Source: Haemophilus parainfluenzae T3T1 | Lineage (GTDB): Bacteria > Pseudomonadota > Gammaproteobacteria > Enterobacterales > Pasteurellaceae | Direction: 5' to 3' | Length of the DNA stretch: 64,000 nt | Assembly (NCBI RefSeq): GCF_000210895.1 | Contig: NC_015964.1 | Span: forward strand, 951,501 to 1,015,500 | Shown: positions 40,958 to 50,726 of the stretch, piece after piece | How positions within the stretch are numbered: position 1 is the stretch's first letter | Layout: the number at the start of each line of letters is the position of its first letter | Program-made: the position numbers and the translations under genes | Notes under the pieces: model-generated | What the model was told of the DNA's origin: nothing | Databases searched by the model: none | Seen by the model: the letters and a program-made list of their open reading frames with translations, nothing else

Positions 40958-41862
40958 TATTTAACCCCCTTAATGTTTAAATCCAAATTCGGGAACTGTT
41001 CAGCTTCCGGTACCGTAGTTGGGCTTGGTACATAATCCATTGTCGCGCGACTCGGTGTTGCCACTTTTTGATTCGGTACGACCTGCATTGGTTGATAAAC
41101 AGGTTCATGCTGTCCTTCTGGCATACGAACGTCTAATGATGGACGTAAACCATCTGGATGTTGCTCCTCAATTAAGGATTTTCCAGCGTTTTGTTTTTCT
41201 TTCCAACCTAAGCGATAGTGACGACCGAGTAGACCTTTAGCAAGATCCATTGGCAATACTTTAATTGCAGCTTCCTCTAATACACAAGCTTGTTCACATT
41301 TTCCACATCCAGTGCAAGCATCGGAATGGACGGTTGGAATAAGCTTCGCATGAATACCTGTACGATCATTATGAACGCGCTCAAGTGTAATCGCTTTATC
41401 CACTAATGGACAAACACGATAACAAACGTCACAACGTAAACCTTGCCAGTTAAGACAAGTTTCATGGTCTAGCAATACGGCTAATCCCATTCTTGCATCA
41501 TTGATGTCTTTGAGCTCTTCACTTAATGCGCCACTTGGGCAAGCATTCATACAAGGAATGTCAGGACACATTTCGCAAGGTTTGTCCCGAGCGATAAAGT
41601 AAGGTGTGCCAGCTTCCATTGGGGAAATGAGCGAAGCTAAATACAACATATCGTATGGACATGCTTGGACACACTGTCCGCAGCGGGTACAAGCTGCCAA
41701 GAAATCCTTCTCCGGTAAAGCACCAGGTGGGCGTAAGGCAACCCCTTCTTTGGCGTTAGCTTGTTGTTGCTGTAAGCCAAGAATCACTCCAACTCCACAT
41801 ACTCCAGCTGCCGTTCTTGTCACGTTTTTTAGAAACTGACGACGGTTAGGATCAAGTTTCAT
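40957..41862 (-). CDS. napG: Periplasmic ferredoxin-type protein NapG
   Basis: A 301-residue iron-sulfur protein with a twin-arginine signal ([19 protein letters not shown]). Four cluster-binding motifs follow: [35 protein letters not shown] and [13 protein letters not shown] 50-residue polar C-terminal extension rich in P, Q and V follows the last cluster. It works with NapH in electron transfer. 120 bases separate it from napA. Confidence 0.95.
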   Translation of the reverse strand: MKLDPNRRQFLKNVTRTAAGVCGVGVILGLQQQQANAKEGVALRPPGALPEKDFLAACTRCGQCVQACPYDMLYLASLISPMEAGTPYFIARDKPCEMCPDIPCMNACPSGALSEELKDINDARMGLAVLLDHETCLNWQGLRCDVCYRVCPLVDKAITLERVHNDRTGIHAKLIPTVHSDACTGCGKCEQACVLEEAAIKVLPMDLAKGLLGRHYRLGWKEKQNAGKSLIEEQHPDGLRPSLDVRMPEGQHEPVYQPMQVVPNQKVATPSRATMDYVPSPTTVPEAEQFPNLDLNIKGVK

Positions 41863-41879
41863 CTGCGTTTCCTTTTATA

Positions 41880-41963
41880 AGCGGTCCGATTTTGTAAAAA
41901 CGTTGCAAAATTTGACCGCTCTTGTTTTTTAAATTCCTCCCTTTGTTTAAAGAGAGGAGAGAC
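41880..41963. repeat. Inverted repeat and half-element in the napA-napG gap
   Basis: AGCGGTC (41880-41886) and GACCGCT (about 41914-41920) are inverted around a smaller ATTTTG/CAAAAT stem. Next to it, 41931-41963 contains CTCCCTTT-N4-AAAGAGAGGAG, which resembles one arm of the inverted repeat between leuB and leuA. No gene is present. Confidence 0.4.
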
Positions 41964-41982
41964 TAGAAACGAAAGGGAAAAC

Positions 41983-44469
41983 CTACGCTTTCACCACTTT
42001 AACCGCACATTTTTTGAAGTCGGTTTCGCCAGAGATTGGGTCGGTTGCATCCAATGTTAATTTGTTAGCAAGCTGACCTGCATCAAAGAAGGTGGTGTAA
42101 ATTAAGCCTGGAGGACATTTGTTACGACCACGAGTATCTAAGTAAGTAATCATTTCACCACGACGAGTGATTAATTTCACTTTATCCCCATGGCGTAAGC
42201 CATATTTTTTCGCATCTGCTGGGTGCATCCACACTAAGTTGTTCGGGAATGCACGGTGTAATTCAGGTACACGACGTGTCATGGTACCAGTATGCCAGTG
42301 TTCAAGAACACGACCAGTACATAACCATAATGGATATTCTTCATCTGGCGATTCTGCTGGCGCTTCATAAGGTACACCTAGAATAATCGCTTTTTTATCT
42401 GGATAGCCATAGAATGCGATATCTTCACCTGGTTTGACATACGGGTCAAAGCCTTCACGGTAACGCCATAAGGTTTCTTTACCATCCACAACCGGCCAAC
42501 GTAAACCACGTACTTGGTGATAAGTATCGAATGGTGCTAAGTCATGACCATGTCCACGACCGAAGTCAGCGTATTCTTCGAATAAACCTTTTTGTAAGTA
42601 GTAACCGAAGTAATCAGCTTCATCGTTGATATAGCCAGGAATGTCGGTTGGTACTTTAAATTTGTTTACTTCACCATTTTCGTAAAGCACTTCGTATAAG
42701 GTTTTGCCACGATATTCAGGCATTTGAGCTAATAACTCTTCACCCCATACTTCATCAGTTTTGAAGTATTTTGAGAATTCAACAATTTGCCATAAGTCAG
42801 AACGAGACTCACCTGGGCCTTTTACTTGTTGACGCCATAATTGGGTACGACGTTCAGCGTTACCATAACCCCCTTCTTTTTCTACCCACATACAAGTTGG
42901 AAGAATTAAGTCAGCTGCAACCGCAGAAACGGATGGGTAAGGGTCTGAAACAACGATAAAGTTCTCTGGGTTACGCCAACCAGGGAAAATTTCGTCATTG
43001 ATATTCGGGCCACCTTGCATGTTGTTGGTGGACATTTGCCATAAGAAATTTAGTTTACCGTCTTTTAAGGCACGGCTTTGTTGTACTGCTGGATAGCCTG
43101 GTACGGTTGGAATAGTGCCTTTTGGTAATTTCCATTTTTTCTCTGTAATTTCAACGTGTTTCGGATTGGTTACTACCATGTCCGCAGGTAAACGGTGAAC
43201 GAAAGTACCTACTTCACGCGCGGTACCACAAGCTGAAGGTTGACCAGTTAATGAGAACGGACCACAACCTGGTTTAGAAATTTTACCGGTTAATAAGTGT
43301 ACGTTATAGATCATGTGGTTAACCCATACACCACGAGTGTGTTGGTTAAAGCCCATTGTCCAGTAAGATACTAAGTTTTGTTCTGGATCGGCGTACATCT
43401 TCGCAAGAGTTTCAAGCTGATCTTTTGGTACACCAGAAATACGGTGTGCTTCATCTAATGTATAAGGTGCAACGATTTTCTTGAATTCTTCAAAGTCAGA
43501 ATCGTGCATTTTACCTGCAGTTTTACGGTTTTTCGCTGCAACTTCAAGTGGGTGTTCTGGACGTAAACCATAACCGATATCAGTTTCACCACGTTTGAAT
43601 TTAGTGTGTTTATTAACGAAATCCCAGTTTACTTTATCGTTTTGGATAATGTAGTTTGCAATGTAGTTAAGGATTGCAAGGTCTGAATGTGGATTAAACA
43701 CGATAGGCACATCAGCTAGTTCAAACGAACGGTGTTCGAATGTTGACATAACCACTACTTTCACATTATCAGAAGAAAGACGACGGTCAGAAATACGAGA
43801 CCATAAAATAGGGTGCATTTCTGCCATGTTTGAACCCCAAAGCACAAATGCATCAGTTTTTTCGATGTCGTTATAGCAACCCATAGGTTCATCCATACCG
43901 AATGTACGCATAAACGCCACTGCTGCAGATGCCATACAGTGACGAGCATTCGGGTCGATAGTATTAGAGCGGAAACCAGCTTTCCAAAGTTTTACTTTTG
44001 CATAGCCTTCATAGATGGTGGTTTGACCGGAAGAGAACATCCCTACAGCATTTGGTTCTTTTTTCTTCAGGATATCTTTGATTTTTTCCGCCATGATAGT
44101 GAAAGCTTGATCCCAAGAAACCGGTGTAAAGTCACCTTCTTTATGGAATTTACCATCTTTCATACGTAATAACGGAGTTTGTACACGGTCTGCACCGTAC
44201 ATGATTTTAGAAAGGAAGTAACCTTTGATACAGTTTAAACCGCGGTTTACCTCTGCATCCGGGTCACCTTGAGTTGCGACAACTCGACCATCTTTGGTTC
44301 CTACCAATACGCTACATCCTGTACCACAGAAACGACATGGCGCTTTATCCCATTTGATGCCCATATCTTCTGCCGCATCAACCTGTTTAACAGGGATGGT
44401 CATACCGGCAGCCGCAGCTGCTGCAAGCGCAGCATTGGCTTTCATAAAATCTCTACGATTAAGTTCCAT
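41983..44469 (-). CDS. napA: Periplasmic nitrate reductase catalytic subunit NapA
   Basis: An 828-residue molybdopterin enzyme reducing nitrate to nitrite in the periplasm. It has a twin-arginine signal ([22 protein letters not shown]), an N-terminal [4Fe-4S] site ([13 protein letters not shown]...GLNCIKG), and the molybdenum-ligand cysteine in [13 protein letters not shown]. The C-terminal cofactor-binding domain includes [19 protein letters not shown] start at the ATG at 44467-44469 with GGGGA upstream, four codons inside a longer GTG-started frame. NapD, encoded just upstream, is its Tat-signal chaperone. Confidence 0.97.
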   Translation of the reverse strand: MELNRRDFMKANAALAAAAAAGMTIPVKQVDAAEDMGIKWDKAPCRFCGTGCSVLVGTKDGRVVATQGDPDAEVNRGLNCIKGYFLSKIMYGADRVQTPLLRMKDGKFHKEGDFTPVSWDQAFTIMAEKIKDILKKKEPNAVGMFSSGQTTIYEGYAKVKLWKAGFRSNTIDPNARHCMASAAVAFMRTFGMDEPMGCYNDIEKTDAFVLWGSNMAEMHPILWSRISDRRLSSDNVKVVVMSTFEHRSFELADVPIVFNPHSDLAILNYIANYIIQNDKVNWDFVNKHTKFKRGETDIGYGLRPEHPLEVAAKNRKTAGKMHDSDFEEFKKIVAPYTLDEAHRISGVPKDQLETLAKMYADPEQNLVSYWTMGFNQHTRGVWVNHMIYNVHLLTGKISKPGCGPFSLTGQPSACGTAREVGTFVHRLPADMVVTNPKHVEITEKKWKLPKGTIPTVPGYPAVQQSRALKDGKLNFLWQMSTNNMQGGPNINDEIFPGWRNPENFIVVSDPYPSVSAVAADLILPTCMWVEKEGGYGNAERRTQLWRQQVKGPGESRSDLWQIVEFSKYFKTDEVWGEELLAQMPEYRGKTLYEVLYENGEVNKFKVPTDIPGYINDEADYFGYYLQKGLFEEYADFGRGHGHDLAPFDTYHQVRGLRWPVVDGKETLWRYREGFDPYVKPGEDIAFYGYPDKKAIILGVPYEAPAESPDEEYPLWLCTGRVLEHWHTGTMTRRVPELHRAFPNNLVWMHPADAKKYGLRHGDKVKLITRRGEMITYLDTRGRNKCPPGLIYTTFFDAGQLANKLTLDATDPISGETDFKKCAVKVVKA

Positions 44470-44532
44470 AGTTTTCCCCACTCGTTGTTGAATTTTTTAG
44501 AATATACAAAATGGCATGTATAACTAAATTAT

Positions 44533-44796
44533 TTATTTTTCATCTAAGTAATTAGAAATTAAAGACACGACAATTACTCCTGGGATATCTTTAATTTCAT
44601 CCATAAGATCCGCTAACGCTAATTGACGGTTACTTTCAAGGGTAACCACCAATTTGCCTTCTTCAGATTTTTCACCATGAATTTCAGCACCTGAAATAGC
44701 TAAAATAGCTTCTTTGACTTGGCTGAGTTTTTCTGGTCTGGCTTGCACAACAATACTGCATACATACCAGTTTTCATTTTCGCTAAATTGACTCAT
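44533..44796 (-). CDS. napD: NapA signal-peptide chaperone NapD
   Basis: An 87-residue cytoplasmic protein of the NapD family (core WYVCSIVVQARPEKLSQVKEAI, ISGAEIHGEKSEEGKLVVTLE, IKDIPGVIVVSLISNYLD). It binds the NapA Tat signal and keeps it from export until cofactor is inserted. I prefer the ATG at 44794-44796, which overlaps the napF end by 14 bases; a TTG five codons upstream is possible. Confidence 0.92.
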   Translation of the reverse strand: MSQFSENENWYVCSIVVQARPEKLSQVKEAILAISGAEIHGEKSEEGKLVVTLESNRQLALADLMDEIKDIPGVIVVSLISNYLDEK

Positions 44797-45325
44797 CTGT
44801 ATTTGTTTCAAAATTAAGAATTTTTATTGCTCTTGTTGGGCAAATGCTTAAACAAGCACCACAACCATTACAACTTTCTAAATCTAAAATGGGTTTTGCC
44901 ACACCACCAAGCTGTAATCGAAAACGGATGGCATTCATCGGACAGCTATCTTGGCAACTTCGACATTCCACTCGATTTTCTGTTAGGCACTGCGTTGTAA
45001 TCTCAACTTTATGTGCCCAAGGCTCTTCTTCTAATGAACGAAAAATCGGTTGTTCGCAGACTAAAACACATTTTTGGCAGAAAGTGCATTCGCCTTTGTC
45101 AAATTGTATTTCAGGAAAGCCGCCATCGCCTTTTACGATAATTTGGGTTTCACATACCAGTATGCAATCACCGCATCGAGTACATTTATCTGTAAAGTCT
45201 GCTTCGTTTACCGACCAAGGTGGACGGATAGCATTTATACCTTGAATTTTAGCGTTTTCAGAATGTAACGATTGTAAAAATTGCCCACGTAATAATTGCC
45301 TGCGAGAAGGATTTTCAATCGCCAT
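44783..45325 (-). CDS. napF: Ferredoxin-type protein NapF
   Basis: A 180-residue cytoplasmic iron-sulfur protein with cluster motifs CTRCGDCILVCE, CTFCQKCVLVCE, CRSCQDSCP and CNGCGACLSICP. The N-terminus has a Tat-like RRQLLRGQF sequence without a hydrophobic signal core, as in E. coli NapF, where it helps mature NapA. First gene of napFDAGHBC. Confidence 0.94.
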   Translation of the reverse strand: MAIENPSRRQLLRGQFLQSLHSENAKIQGINAIRPPWSVNEADFTDKCTRCGDCILVCETQIIVKGDGGFPEIQFDKGECTFCQKCVLVCEQPIFRSLEEEPWAHKVEITTQCLTENRVECRSCQDSCPMNAIRFRLQLGGVAKPILDLESCNGCGACLSICPTRAIKILNFETNTDESI

Positions 45326-45387
45326 ATTTTTCTTTAAAGTTCGGTATTTTCAAGGGGAGCATTATCTAGCTCCGATAACAAAATAGT

Positions 45388-45408
45388 AACTACCTAAAAG
45401 GAGTAGTT
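45388..45408. promoter_or_regulatory. Palindrome in the nap promoter region
   Basis: AACTAC and GTAGTT are inverted with nine bases between them, about 75 bases before the napF ATG. The position would suit a nitrate-response (NarP) site, but the 7-2-7 TACYYMT heptamer spacing is not met exactly. Confidence 0.3.
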
Positions 45409-45429
45409 TTTAAGAAATATACACTTTTC

Positions 45430-45443
45430 TTGAGGTAGATCAA
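45430..45443 (-). promoter_or_regulatory. FNR-type site upstream of napF
   Basis: TTGAG-N4-ATCAA matches the FNR consensus TTGAT-N4-ATCAA with one mismatch. It is centred about 110 bases before the napF start. Anaerobic FNR activation of nap is established in enterics and Haemophilus-like bacteria have FNR. Confidence 0.6.
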
Positions 45444-45511
45444 GGATATTTTGAAAGGAATTTAGAAGTGTAAATAAATTGTTAAAACATAAGTGAAAAT
45501 GATTATTAAAT

Positions 45512-45530
45512 AGGGCGGATAATCCGCCCT
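45512..45530 (-). terminator. Hairpin after yggL
   Basis: AGGGCGGAT and ATCCGCCCT pair with almost no loop. The reverse strand continues ATTTAATAAT, a weak T stretch. It separates yggL from the nap promoter. Confidence 0.6.
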
Positions 45531-45547
45531 GAAGAGTGCTTAAAATA

Positions 45548-45889
45548 TTACGCGTTTTTTGTTGGGTAATCCCACCAAATATCGAATAATTCACTGATTT
45601 CGATTTGTTGCAATTTGTTCTCTTCTAACCATTTTTGTACTAATTGGCGATGGCTTTCATCACATTTACCGATTTTCTCTAAGCAAACTAAGCCTTCCCA
45701 ATGTAAATAGCCGCTACCTTCATAAGCTAAGCCGTTTGGTTGAATCACTTCAGCAATAAAACGATCAACGGTTTCATCGATAGTTTCGATGCTGGTTCCT
45801 TCAGCAAATTGCCAATTCACTAAAAAGCCTAATTCTTGGAATTCAGCTAAGTGAAGTTTTTTACGTTGACGTTGATTACGAGTTTTCAT
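45548..45889 (-). CDS. yggL: YggL/DUF469 family protein
   Basis: A 113-residue protein with the YggL pattern: RNQRQRKKLHLAEFQELGF, WQFAEGTSIETIDETVDRFI, GSGYLHWEGLVCLEKIGKC and a WLEENKL...LFDIWWDYP end. In E. coli YggL is reported to associate with the ribosome. Start chosen at the ATG at 45887-45889; a TTG two codons earlier has closer spacing to GGAG. It follows trmB (52 bases) in the same direction, as in E. coli. Confidence 0.9.
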   Translation of the reverse strand: MKTRNQRQRKKLHLAEFQELGFLVNWQFAEGTSIETIDETVDRFIAEVIQPNGLAYEGSGYLHWEGLVCLEKIGKCDESHRQLVQKWLEENKLQQIEISELFDIWWDYPTKNA

Positions 45890-45941
45890 TTTCAATGTTC
45901 TCCTATGTTAAGGTAATGGGGTATAGTCATCATCTCGATGA

Positions 45942-46688
45942 TTATTTTTTCTTAAAGTATAAATCCCACACACCGTGACCTAAGCGATGGCCGCGCGCCT
46001 CAAATTTTGTAAGAGGACGGAAATCAGGACGTGGAATATAATCTTGTTCGGCAGCATTGACTAAATTTTCATTGGCTGAAAGCACTTCGAGCATTTGTTC
46101 TGCATAGTTCTCCCAGTCCGTAGCCATATGAATAAAGCCATTGGGTTGTAATTTTTGTACAACTTGCTCGACAAAGTGCGGTTGAACAATACGGCGTTTA
46201 TGATGTTTTGCTTTGTGCCAAGGATCAGGGAAGAAAAGTTGTAAACCGCCCAATTCGCCGTCTTTCACACAATCACGTAAAATTTCAGTGGCATCATGGC
46301 AAATCACGCGAAGGTTTTTCACGCCTTTTTCTACCGCATAAGCAATACAGGCACCCACACCAGGCGTGTGTACTTCAATACCGAGATAATTTTTATCAGG
46401 ATTCGCTTCAGCCATATCCACTAAAGATTTACCCATCCCGAAGCCAATTTCTAATATAACGGGATTCGTATTGCCATAAATCACGGCAAAATCAAAAGGG
46501 GCGTTTTGATAATCTAATCCAAGATCAGCCCAGTGATCGTTCATCATATTTTTTTGAAAATCACTTAAGCGACCTGTCCGCAACACAAAGCTACGAACTT
46601 TACGTTTATAACGACCATCTTCTGTAAATTCAGCCGTTTCAACGGTTTTACGTTTTTGATCAGCAAAGGTTTTTTGCTCTTCTGTCAT
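45942..46688 (-). CDS. trmB: tRNA (guanine-N7-)-methyltransferase
   Basis: A 248-residue methyltransferase that makes m7G46 in tRNA. AdoMet site: [18 protein letters not shown]. TrmB-specific segments [34 protein letters not shown] and [11 protein letters not shown] are present. The C-terminal [19 protein letters not shown] matches the family end. Divergent from priA. Confidence 0.96.
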   Translation of the reverse strand: MTEEQKTFADQKRKTVETAEFTEDGRYKRKVRSFVLRTGRLSDFQKNMMNDHWADLGLDYQNAPFDFAVIYGNTNPVILEIGFGMGKSLVDMAEANPDKNYLGIEVHTPGVGACIAYAVEKGVKNLRVICHDATEILRDCVKDGELGGLQLFFPDPWHKAKHHKRRIVQPHFVEQVVQKLQPNGFIHMATDWENYAEQMLEVLSANENLVNAAEQDYIPRPDFRPLTKFEARGHRLGHGVWDLYFKKK

Positions 46689-46801
46689 GGTTTTTATTCG
46701 CTCAATTAAAATTGGCGGCGATTATACACTAAAAGGCAAGGTTGTGGGATTTTTCCACCTAATTCCCGTATAATAGCGAAAATTTTTAATTGTTTTTTGT
46801 T

Positions 46802-48991
46802 ATGAATATTGTCCGAGTTGCATTAGCCGTACCGCTTCCCCGATTCTTTGATTATCTCTATTCGCCCCACTTGACACCAATTGTTGGTGGACGAGTGTTG
46901 GTGCCTTTCGGTTCGCAAAAACGAGTCGGGATCGTGGTGGATTTGCCCACTTCTTCGGATGTAGCAAAAGAGAAATTAAAACCGATTATTGATGTACTTG
47001 ATGCTGAATCACTTTTTAATTCGATAACGTGGGATTGGTTAGCTTGGTCGGCTAATTATTATCGTGCAGCATTAGGCGATGTGTTGTTTCAAGCGTTGCC
47101 AGTCAAACTTCGTAATGGAGAAAGTGCGGTTAAAAATGACCGCACTTTTTGGCGTATTACGGACCTTGGAAAACAAGCGTTAGAATCAGGTGATCTAAAA
47201 CGCGCTAAAAAACAAATTGAAGCCTTAAATTTATTGCTAACGCAAGATCTAGAAAAAGGTAACAATGAGATCAGTTCCGCGATTTGGTCAGCCTTAAAGG
47301 GCAAACATTATGTGGAAGAGATTATTGTGCCTACTGAACAAAAAAGTTGGCAGCAAGCTCTAGGGGATAATCCTTTAGTTAATCTTGATAACCGATTGAC
47401 CTTAAACAAGCAACAAGCCCTTGCATTTAGCCAGTTGCTTTTCCAAGAAGGCTTTAATGTGTGGTTGTTAGAGGGCGTGACCGGTTCAGGTAAAACTGAA
47501 ATTTACTTACAATATATTGAAGAAGTCTTAAAGAAAGGCAAACAGGTTTTAGTGCTTGTTCCTGAAATTGGGCTTACCCCTCAAACTGTGAGACGTTTCC
47601 AAGCTCGCTTTAATGTGGAAATTGATGTATTGCATTCCAACTTGAACGATACACAGCGCTTAAATGTTTGGGAGCGAGCAAGAACAGGACAGAGTGCAAT
47701 CGTAATTGGCACGAGATCGGCGCTTTTCACCCAGTTTTCAGATCTTGGCTTAATCATTTTAGATGAGGAACATGACGGCTCGTTTAAACAGCAAGATGGT
47801 TGGCGTTATCATGCAAGAGATTTAGGCATTGTGCTTGCTCAAAAGCTCAATATTCCTATTTTGTTAGGTTCCGCCACACCAAGTTTGGAAAGTGTGAATA
47901 ATGTACAAAATGGTAAATACCGTCATTTGGTCTTATCAAAAAGAGCCGGAAATGCGACCGCACTTCGTCAATTTGTGATTGATTTAAAACATCAACGAAT
48001 TCAAAACGGCTTATCCGAACCACTATTACAACGTATGCAAGAACACTTAGAAAAAGGCAACCAAGTATTGTTATTCCTTAATCGACGTGGATTTGCGCCA
48101 GTGTTGTTATGTCATGAGTGTGGTTGGATTGATGAGTGTCATCATTGCGAAAAACCTTATACTTATCACCAACATCAGCGTGTTTTACGCTGCCATCATT
48201 GTGGTGCGCAAAAAACAGTGCCGATGCAATGTGGTCATTGCGGTTCAACGCATTTAGTCACAACGGGTTTAGGCACGGAACAACTGGAGGAAACCCTAAA
48301 AGCACGTTTTCCACAATACAATATTGCACGTATTGATCGCGATAGTACGGCGCGAAAAGGCAAGCTTGAAGGTTATTTAGAGGATATTCAGCAAGGTAAA
48401 AGTCAGATTTTAATTGGCACCCAAATGTTAGCCAAAGGACACCATTTCCCGAATGTCACCTTGGTTGCTTTAGTGAATGTTGATAATGCCTTGTTTTCCC
48501 TTGATTTCAGAGCCGAAGAACGTTTAGCACAGCTTTATGTTCAAGTGGCGGGGCGCTCAGGCAGAGCCGAAAAACAGGGTGAAGTGGTTTTGCAGACCCA
48601 TTATCCGGATCATCCGTTATTAACCACCTTGCTTGAAAAAGGCTACCAGGCCTTTGCAGAAGAAACCTTGAAGCTACGTCATAATATGGGCTTGCCTCCG
48701 TTTAGTTTCCAAGCGTTGTTTAAAGCACAATGTCGTCATTCTGAAGAGGCGGAAAATGCATTGTCGCAATTAGCCTCTTTCTTCTATGAACAAAAAATAG
48801 AAGGCTTGCAAGTGTTGGGGCCGATTCCCGCACCGTTCAGCAAAAAAGCGGGGCAATATCGTTGGCAGTTACTATTACAGCACGCGTCTCGGAAACAATT
48901 ACAGGCGGCATTAAGTCGATATTCGCCAGAGCTGATAAAGTCTTCTCAAGTGCGGTTAATTTTAGACGTGGATCCATTGGATTTGAGTTAG
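46802..48991 (+). CDS. priA: Replication restart helicase PriA
   Basis: A 729-residue DEAH-type helicase that restarts stalled forks. In order: 3'-end-binding domain (VRVALAVPLPRFFDYLY), Walker A GVTGSGKTEIYL (about 233), DEEHDGSFKQ, a zinc-binding insert with eight cysteines (CHECGWIDECHHC...CHHCGAQ...CGHCGS), then helicase motifs GTQMLAKGHHF and VAGRSGRAEKQGEV. I choose the ATG at 46802 rather than one four codons earlier. An inverted uptake-signal hairpin (47121-47149) lies inside the coding sequence, in a poorly conserved linker. Confidence 0.96.
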   Translation: MNIVRVALAVPLPRFFDYLYSPHLTPIVGGRVLVPFGSQKRVGIVVDLPTSSDVAKEKLKPIIDVLDAESLFNSITWDWLAWSANYYRAALGDVLFQALPVKLRNGESAVKNDRTFWRITDLGKQALESGDLKRAKKQIEALNLLLTQDLEKGNNEISSAIWSALKGKHYVEEIIVPTEQKSWQQALGDNPLVNLDNRLTLNKQQALAFSQLLFQEGFNVWLLEGVTGSGKTEIYLQYIEEVLKKGKQVLVLVPEIGLTPQTVRRFQARFNVEIDVLHSNLNDTQRLNVWERARTGQSAIVIGTRSALFTQFSDLGLIILDEEHDGSFKQQDGWRYHARDLGIVLAQKLNIPILLGSATPSLESVNNVQNGKYRHLVLSKRAGNATALRQFVIDLKHQRIQNGLSEPLLQRMQEHLEKGNQVLLFLNRRGFAPVLLCHECGWIDECHHCEKPYTYHQHQRVLRCHHCGAQKTVPMQCGHCGSTHLVTTGLGTEQLEETLKARFPQYNIARIDRDSTARKGKLEGYLEDIQQGKSQILIGTQMLAKGHHFPNVTLVALVNVDNALFSLDFRAEERLAQLYVQVAGRSGRAEKQGEVVLQTHYPDHPLLTTLLEKGYQAFAEETLKLRHNMGLPPFSFQALFKAQCRHSEEAENALSQLASFFYEQKIEGLQVLGPIPAPFSKKAGQYRWQLLLQHASRKQLQAALSRYSPELIKSSQVRLILDVDPLDLS

Positions 48992-49085
48992 CAAAAATTC
49001 CCTAGAAAAATGCACAGTTTTTCAGTAGAATTAAGCGTTTTTTTATACTCTAAGTTTAATTTATCGAATATTTTAGGATTTTATC

Positions 49086-49961
49086 GTGGCTCATCGAGAT
49101 TTTGCCGGTCGAAGCGGCTCAAAAAATAATAAAAAGAAAGCAAAGAAAAGTTTTAATCGCAATACCTTAATTGTTCTTGCGTTGGTGGCGGTATTAGGTT
49201 TTGGGTTAGGGCTTTACTTCTTAAAAAGTAAAACGCCAGCACCCGTAGTGACGACAAATGTTCAGCCGGAAAAACCGCAACCGAAAAGTGTGCTACCAAA
49301 TCGCCCAGAAGAAGTGTGGCACTATATTAAAGAATTAGAAACCCGTACGGTACCGGTGGATAATAATCCTTCTTCAGTTGAAAAAAATATGCGTTTGACG
49401 GAAGAACAGCGTCAAGTGCTTATTCAAATGGAAAAAGAACAAAAAGCGGCAGAAGAAGCGAAAAAATTAGAAGCTCAACGTAAAGAGCAAGAAGCGGCGA
49501 ATGCGGAAAAAGCCGCGGCTCAAGCACAGCAAGCTCAACCAGCACAGACAGTGCAAGCTCAGCCAACACAGCCACAGCAAACAGCAAAAACGGAACTGAA
49601 AAAGCCTGAGCCAGTTAAAAAAACAGAGCCAGTTAAAAAGCCAGAACCGCCTAAAAAAGTAGAAGTAGTGAAAGCGGAACCAGCTAAAACTGAGCAACCG
49701 AAAAAAGTAGAACCGAAACCAGCTGAACAGCAAGTACAGGCTGGCGGTAAAAAATTTGGCTTACAATGTGGTGCATTTAAAAATCGTGCGCAAGCAGAAA
49801 GCTTACAAGGTCGTCTCGCAATGGCTGGCGTGAATGCACAAATTGCGACAAGTGAAGAATGGAACCGTGTACGCGTGGGACCATTTGGTAGTCGAGATGC
49901 CGCAACAGCAGCACAAGATAAAGCAAAATCTGTGGCAAGTTGCGTTGTGATTGGAATGTAA
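49086..49961 (+). CDS. ftsN: Cell division protein FtsN
   Basis: A 291-residue divisome protein that triggers septal peptidoglycan synthesis. It starts with GTG (VAHRDFAGRSG; E. coli FtsN starts AQRDYVRRS). A short basic cytoplasmic part leads to one membrane helix (about 30-47, NTLIVLALVAVLGFGLGLYF). A long linker rich in Q, A, K, P and E follows (about 120-215) with KPEP repeats. The C-terminal SPOR domain (about 222-291, KFGLQCGAFKNRAQAE...RVRVGPFGS) binds denuded septal glycan. Next to priA as in enterics, without cytR between. Confidence 0.9.
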   Translation: MAHRDFAGRSGSKNNKKKAKKSFNRNTLIVLALVAVLGFGLGLYFLKSKTPAPVVTTNVQPEKPQPKSVLPNRPEEVWHYIKELETRTVPVDNNPSSVEKNMRLTEEQRQVLIQMEKEQKAAEEAKKLEAQRKEQEAANAEKAAAQAQQAQPAQTVQAQPTQPQQTAKTELKKPEPVKKTEPVKKPEPPKKVEVVKAEPAKTEQPKKVEPKPAEQQVQAGGKKFGLQCGAFKNRAQAESLQGRLAMAGVNAQIATSEEWNRVRVGPFGSRDAATAAQDKAKSVASCVVIGM

Positions 49962-49971
49962 TTCAGAATTT

Positions 49972-50004
49972 AAAAGTGCGGTTAAAAATAACCGCACTTT
50001 TTTT
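49972..50004 (+). terminator. Inverted uptake-signal terminator after ftsN
   Basis: AAAAGTGCGGTTA and TAACCGCACTTTT pair around a short A-rich loop and are followed by T residues. Confidence 0.85.
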
Positions 50005-50039
50005 ATATTTTCACTTGCCAAAAAACGAAAAATCAATAA

Positions 50040-50053
50040 AATGAACGTTCATT
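50040..50053 (+). promoter_or_regulatory. Candidate AcrR operator
   Basis: AATGAACGTTCATT is a perfect 14-base palindrome about 65 bases before the tetR-family gene, the expected place for self-regulation by a TetR-type repressor. A partial second copy (ATTCATTTTAAG) follows directly. Confidence 0.45.
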
Positions 50054-50117
50054 CATTTTAAGTATTCATCTTAAATGACCTTTCTCATATATAACCCTAA
50101 GAATTTAATTTTTTATT

Positions 50118-50696
50118 ATGCGACAAGTAAAAGCCTCTAAAACGAAGCTTGATGTCAGCGAGCAGATCTTTGATGCAACAGATCGTCTTATGGCAAAAGA
50201 AGGATTACATCATCTTTCTATGCATAAGCTAGCCAAGGAAGCAGGCATCGCAGCGGGTACGATTTATCTTTATTTTAAGAGTAAAGACGAGTTATTAGCA
50301 CAATTTGCTCGTCGAGTGTTCAATAAGTTAGTTGTAGCAGTTGAAGAAGGTGTTGATGAAAATCAATCTTTTTTCGAACAATACAGAAAAATGTGGTGGA
50401 ATATTTGGCATTTTCTTCAAGAAAATCCAACGATTTTGTCAAATATGAACCAGTATAAATCTTTGCCGGAGTTTATTGAAATCTGCAACGAAATGGAGCA
50501 TTCGTGCTGGGATCAATTTTGTATAAAGGGACAAGCAGCAAGTGTATTAGCTGATTTAGAACCTCGAATTTTATTTTTGCTGAGTCTAGATACTGCAATC
50601 GTTTTAGCCTCAGATATCAAATTTCTCGGTATAGCGGTTACCGATACGATGTTAGAATCTGTCATTGAACGCTCTTGGCGTGCAATTCAGAAGTAG
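50118..50696 (+). CDS. acrR: TetR-family regulator of the efflux operon
   Basis: A 192-residue TetR/AcrR-family repressor. The N-terminal helix-turn-helix is MHKLAKEAGIAAGTIYLYFKSKDELLAQFA (about 35-65). The C-terminal ligand domain is all helical and not conserved. It lies 30 bases upstream of the efflux genes in the same direction, so it probably represses its own operon. The gene is the Haemophilus acrR equivalent by position. Confidence 0.85.
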   Translation: MRQVKASKTKLDVSEQIFDATDRLMAKEGLHHLSMHKLAKEAGIAAGTIYLYFKSKDELLAQFARRVFNKLVVAVEEGVDENQSFFEQYRKMWWNIWHFLQENPTILSNMNQYKSLPEFIEICNEMEHSCWDQFCIKGQAASVLADLEPRILFLLSLDTAIVLASDIKFLGIAVTDTMLESVIERSWRAIQK

Positions 50697-50726
50697 TGAT
50701 TTTATTGTCTTAATGGAGTTTTCCAA

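Noticed and set aside
41893-41908. PurR-like AAACGTT-GCAAAA in the napA-napG gap
   Set aside because: Too many mismatches to the PurR operator and placed within an operon rather than a promoter.
49540-49740. Repeated Lys-Pro-Glu segments in ftsN, considered as a phase-variable repeat tract
   Set aside because: The DNA repeats are imperfect and not of a uniform tetranucleotide type; a disordered FtsN linker explains them.
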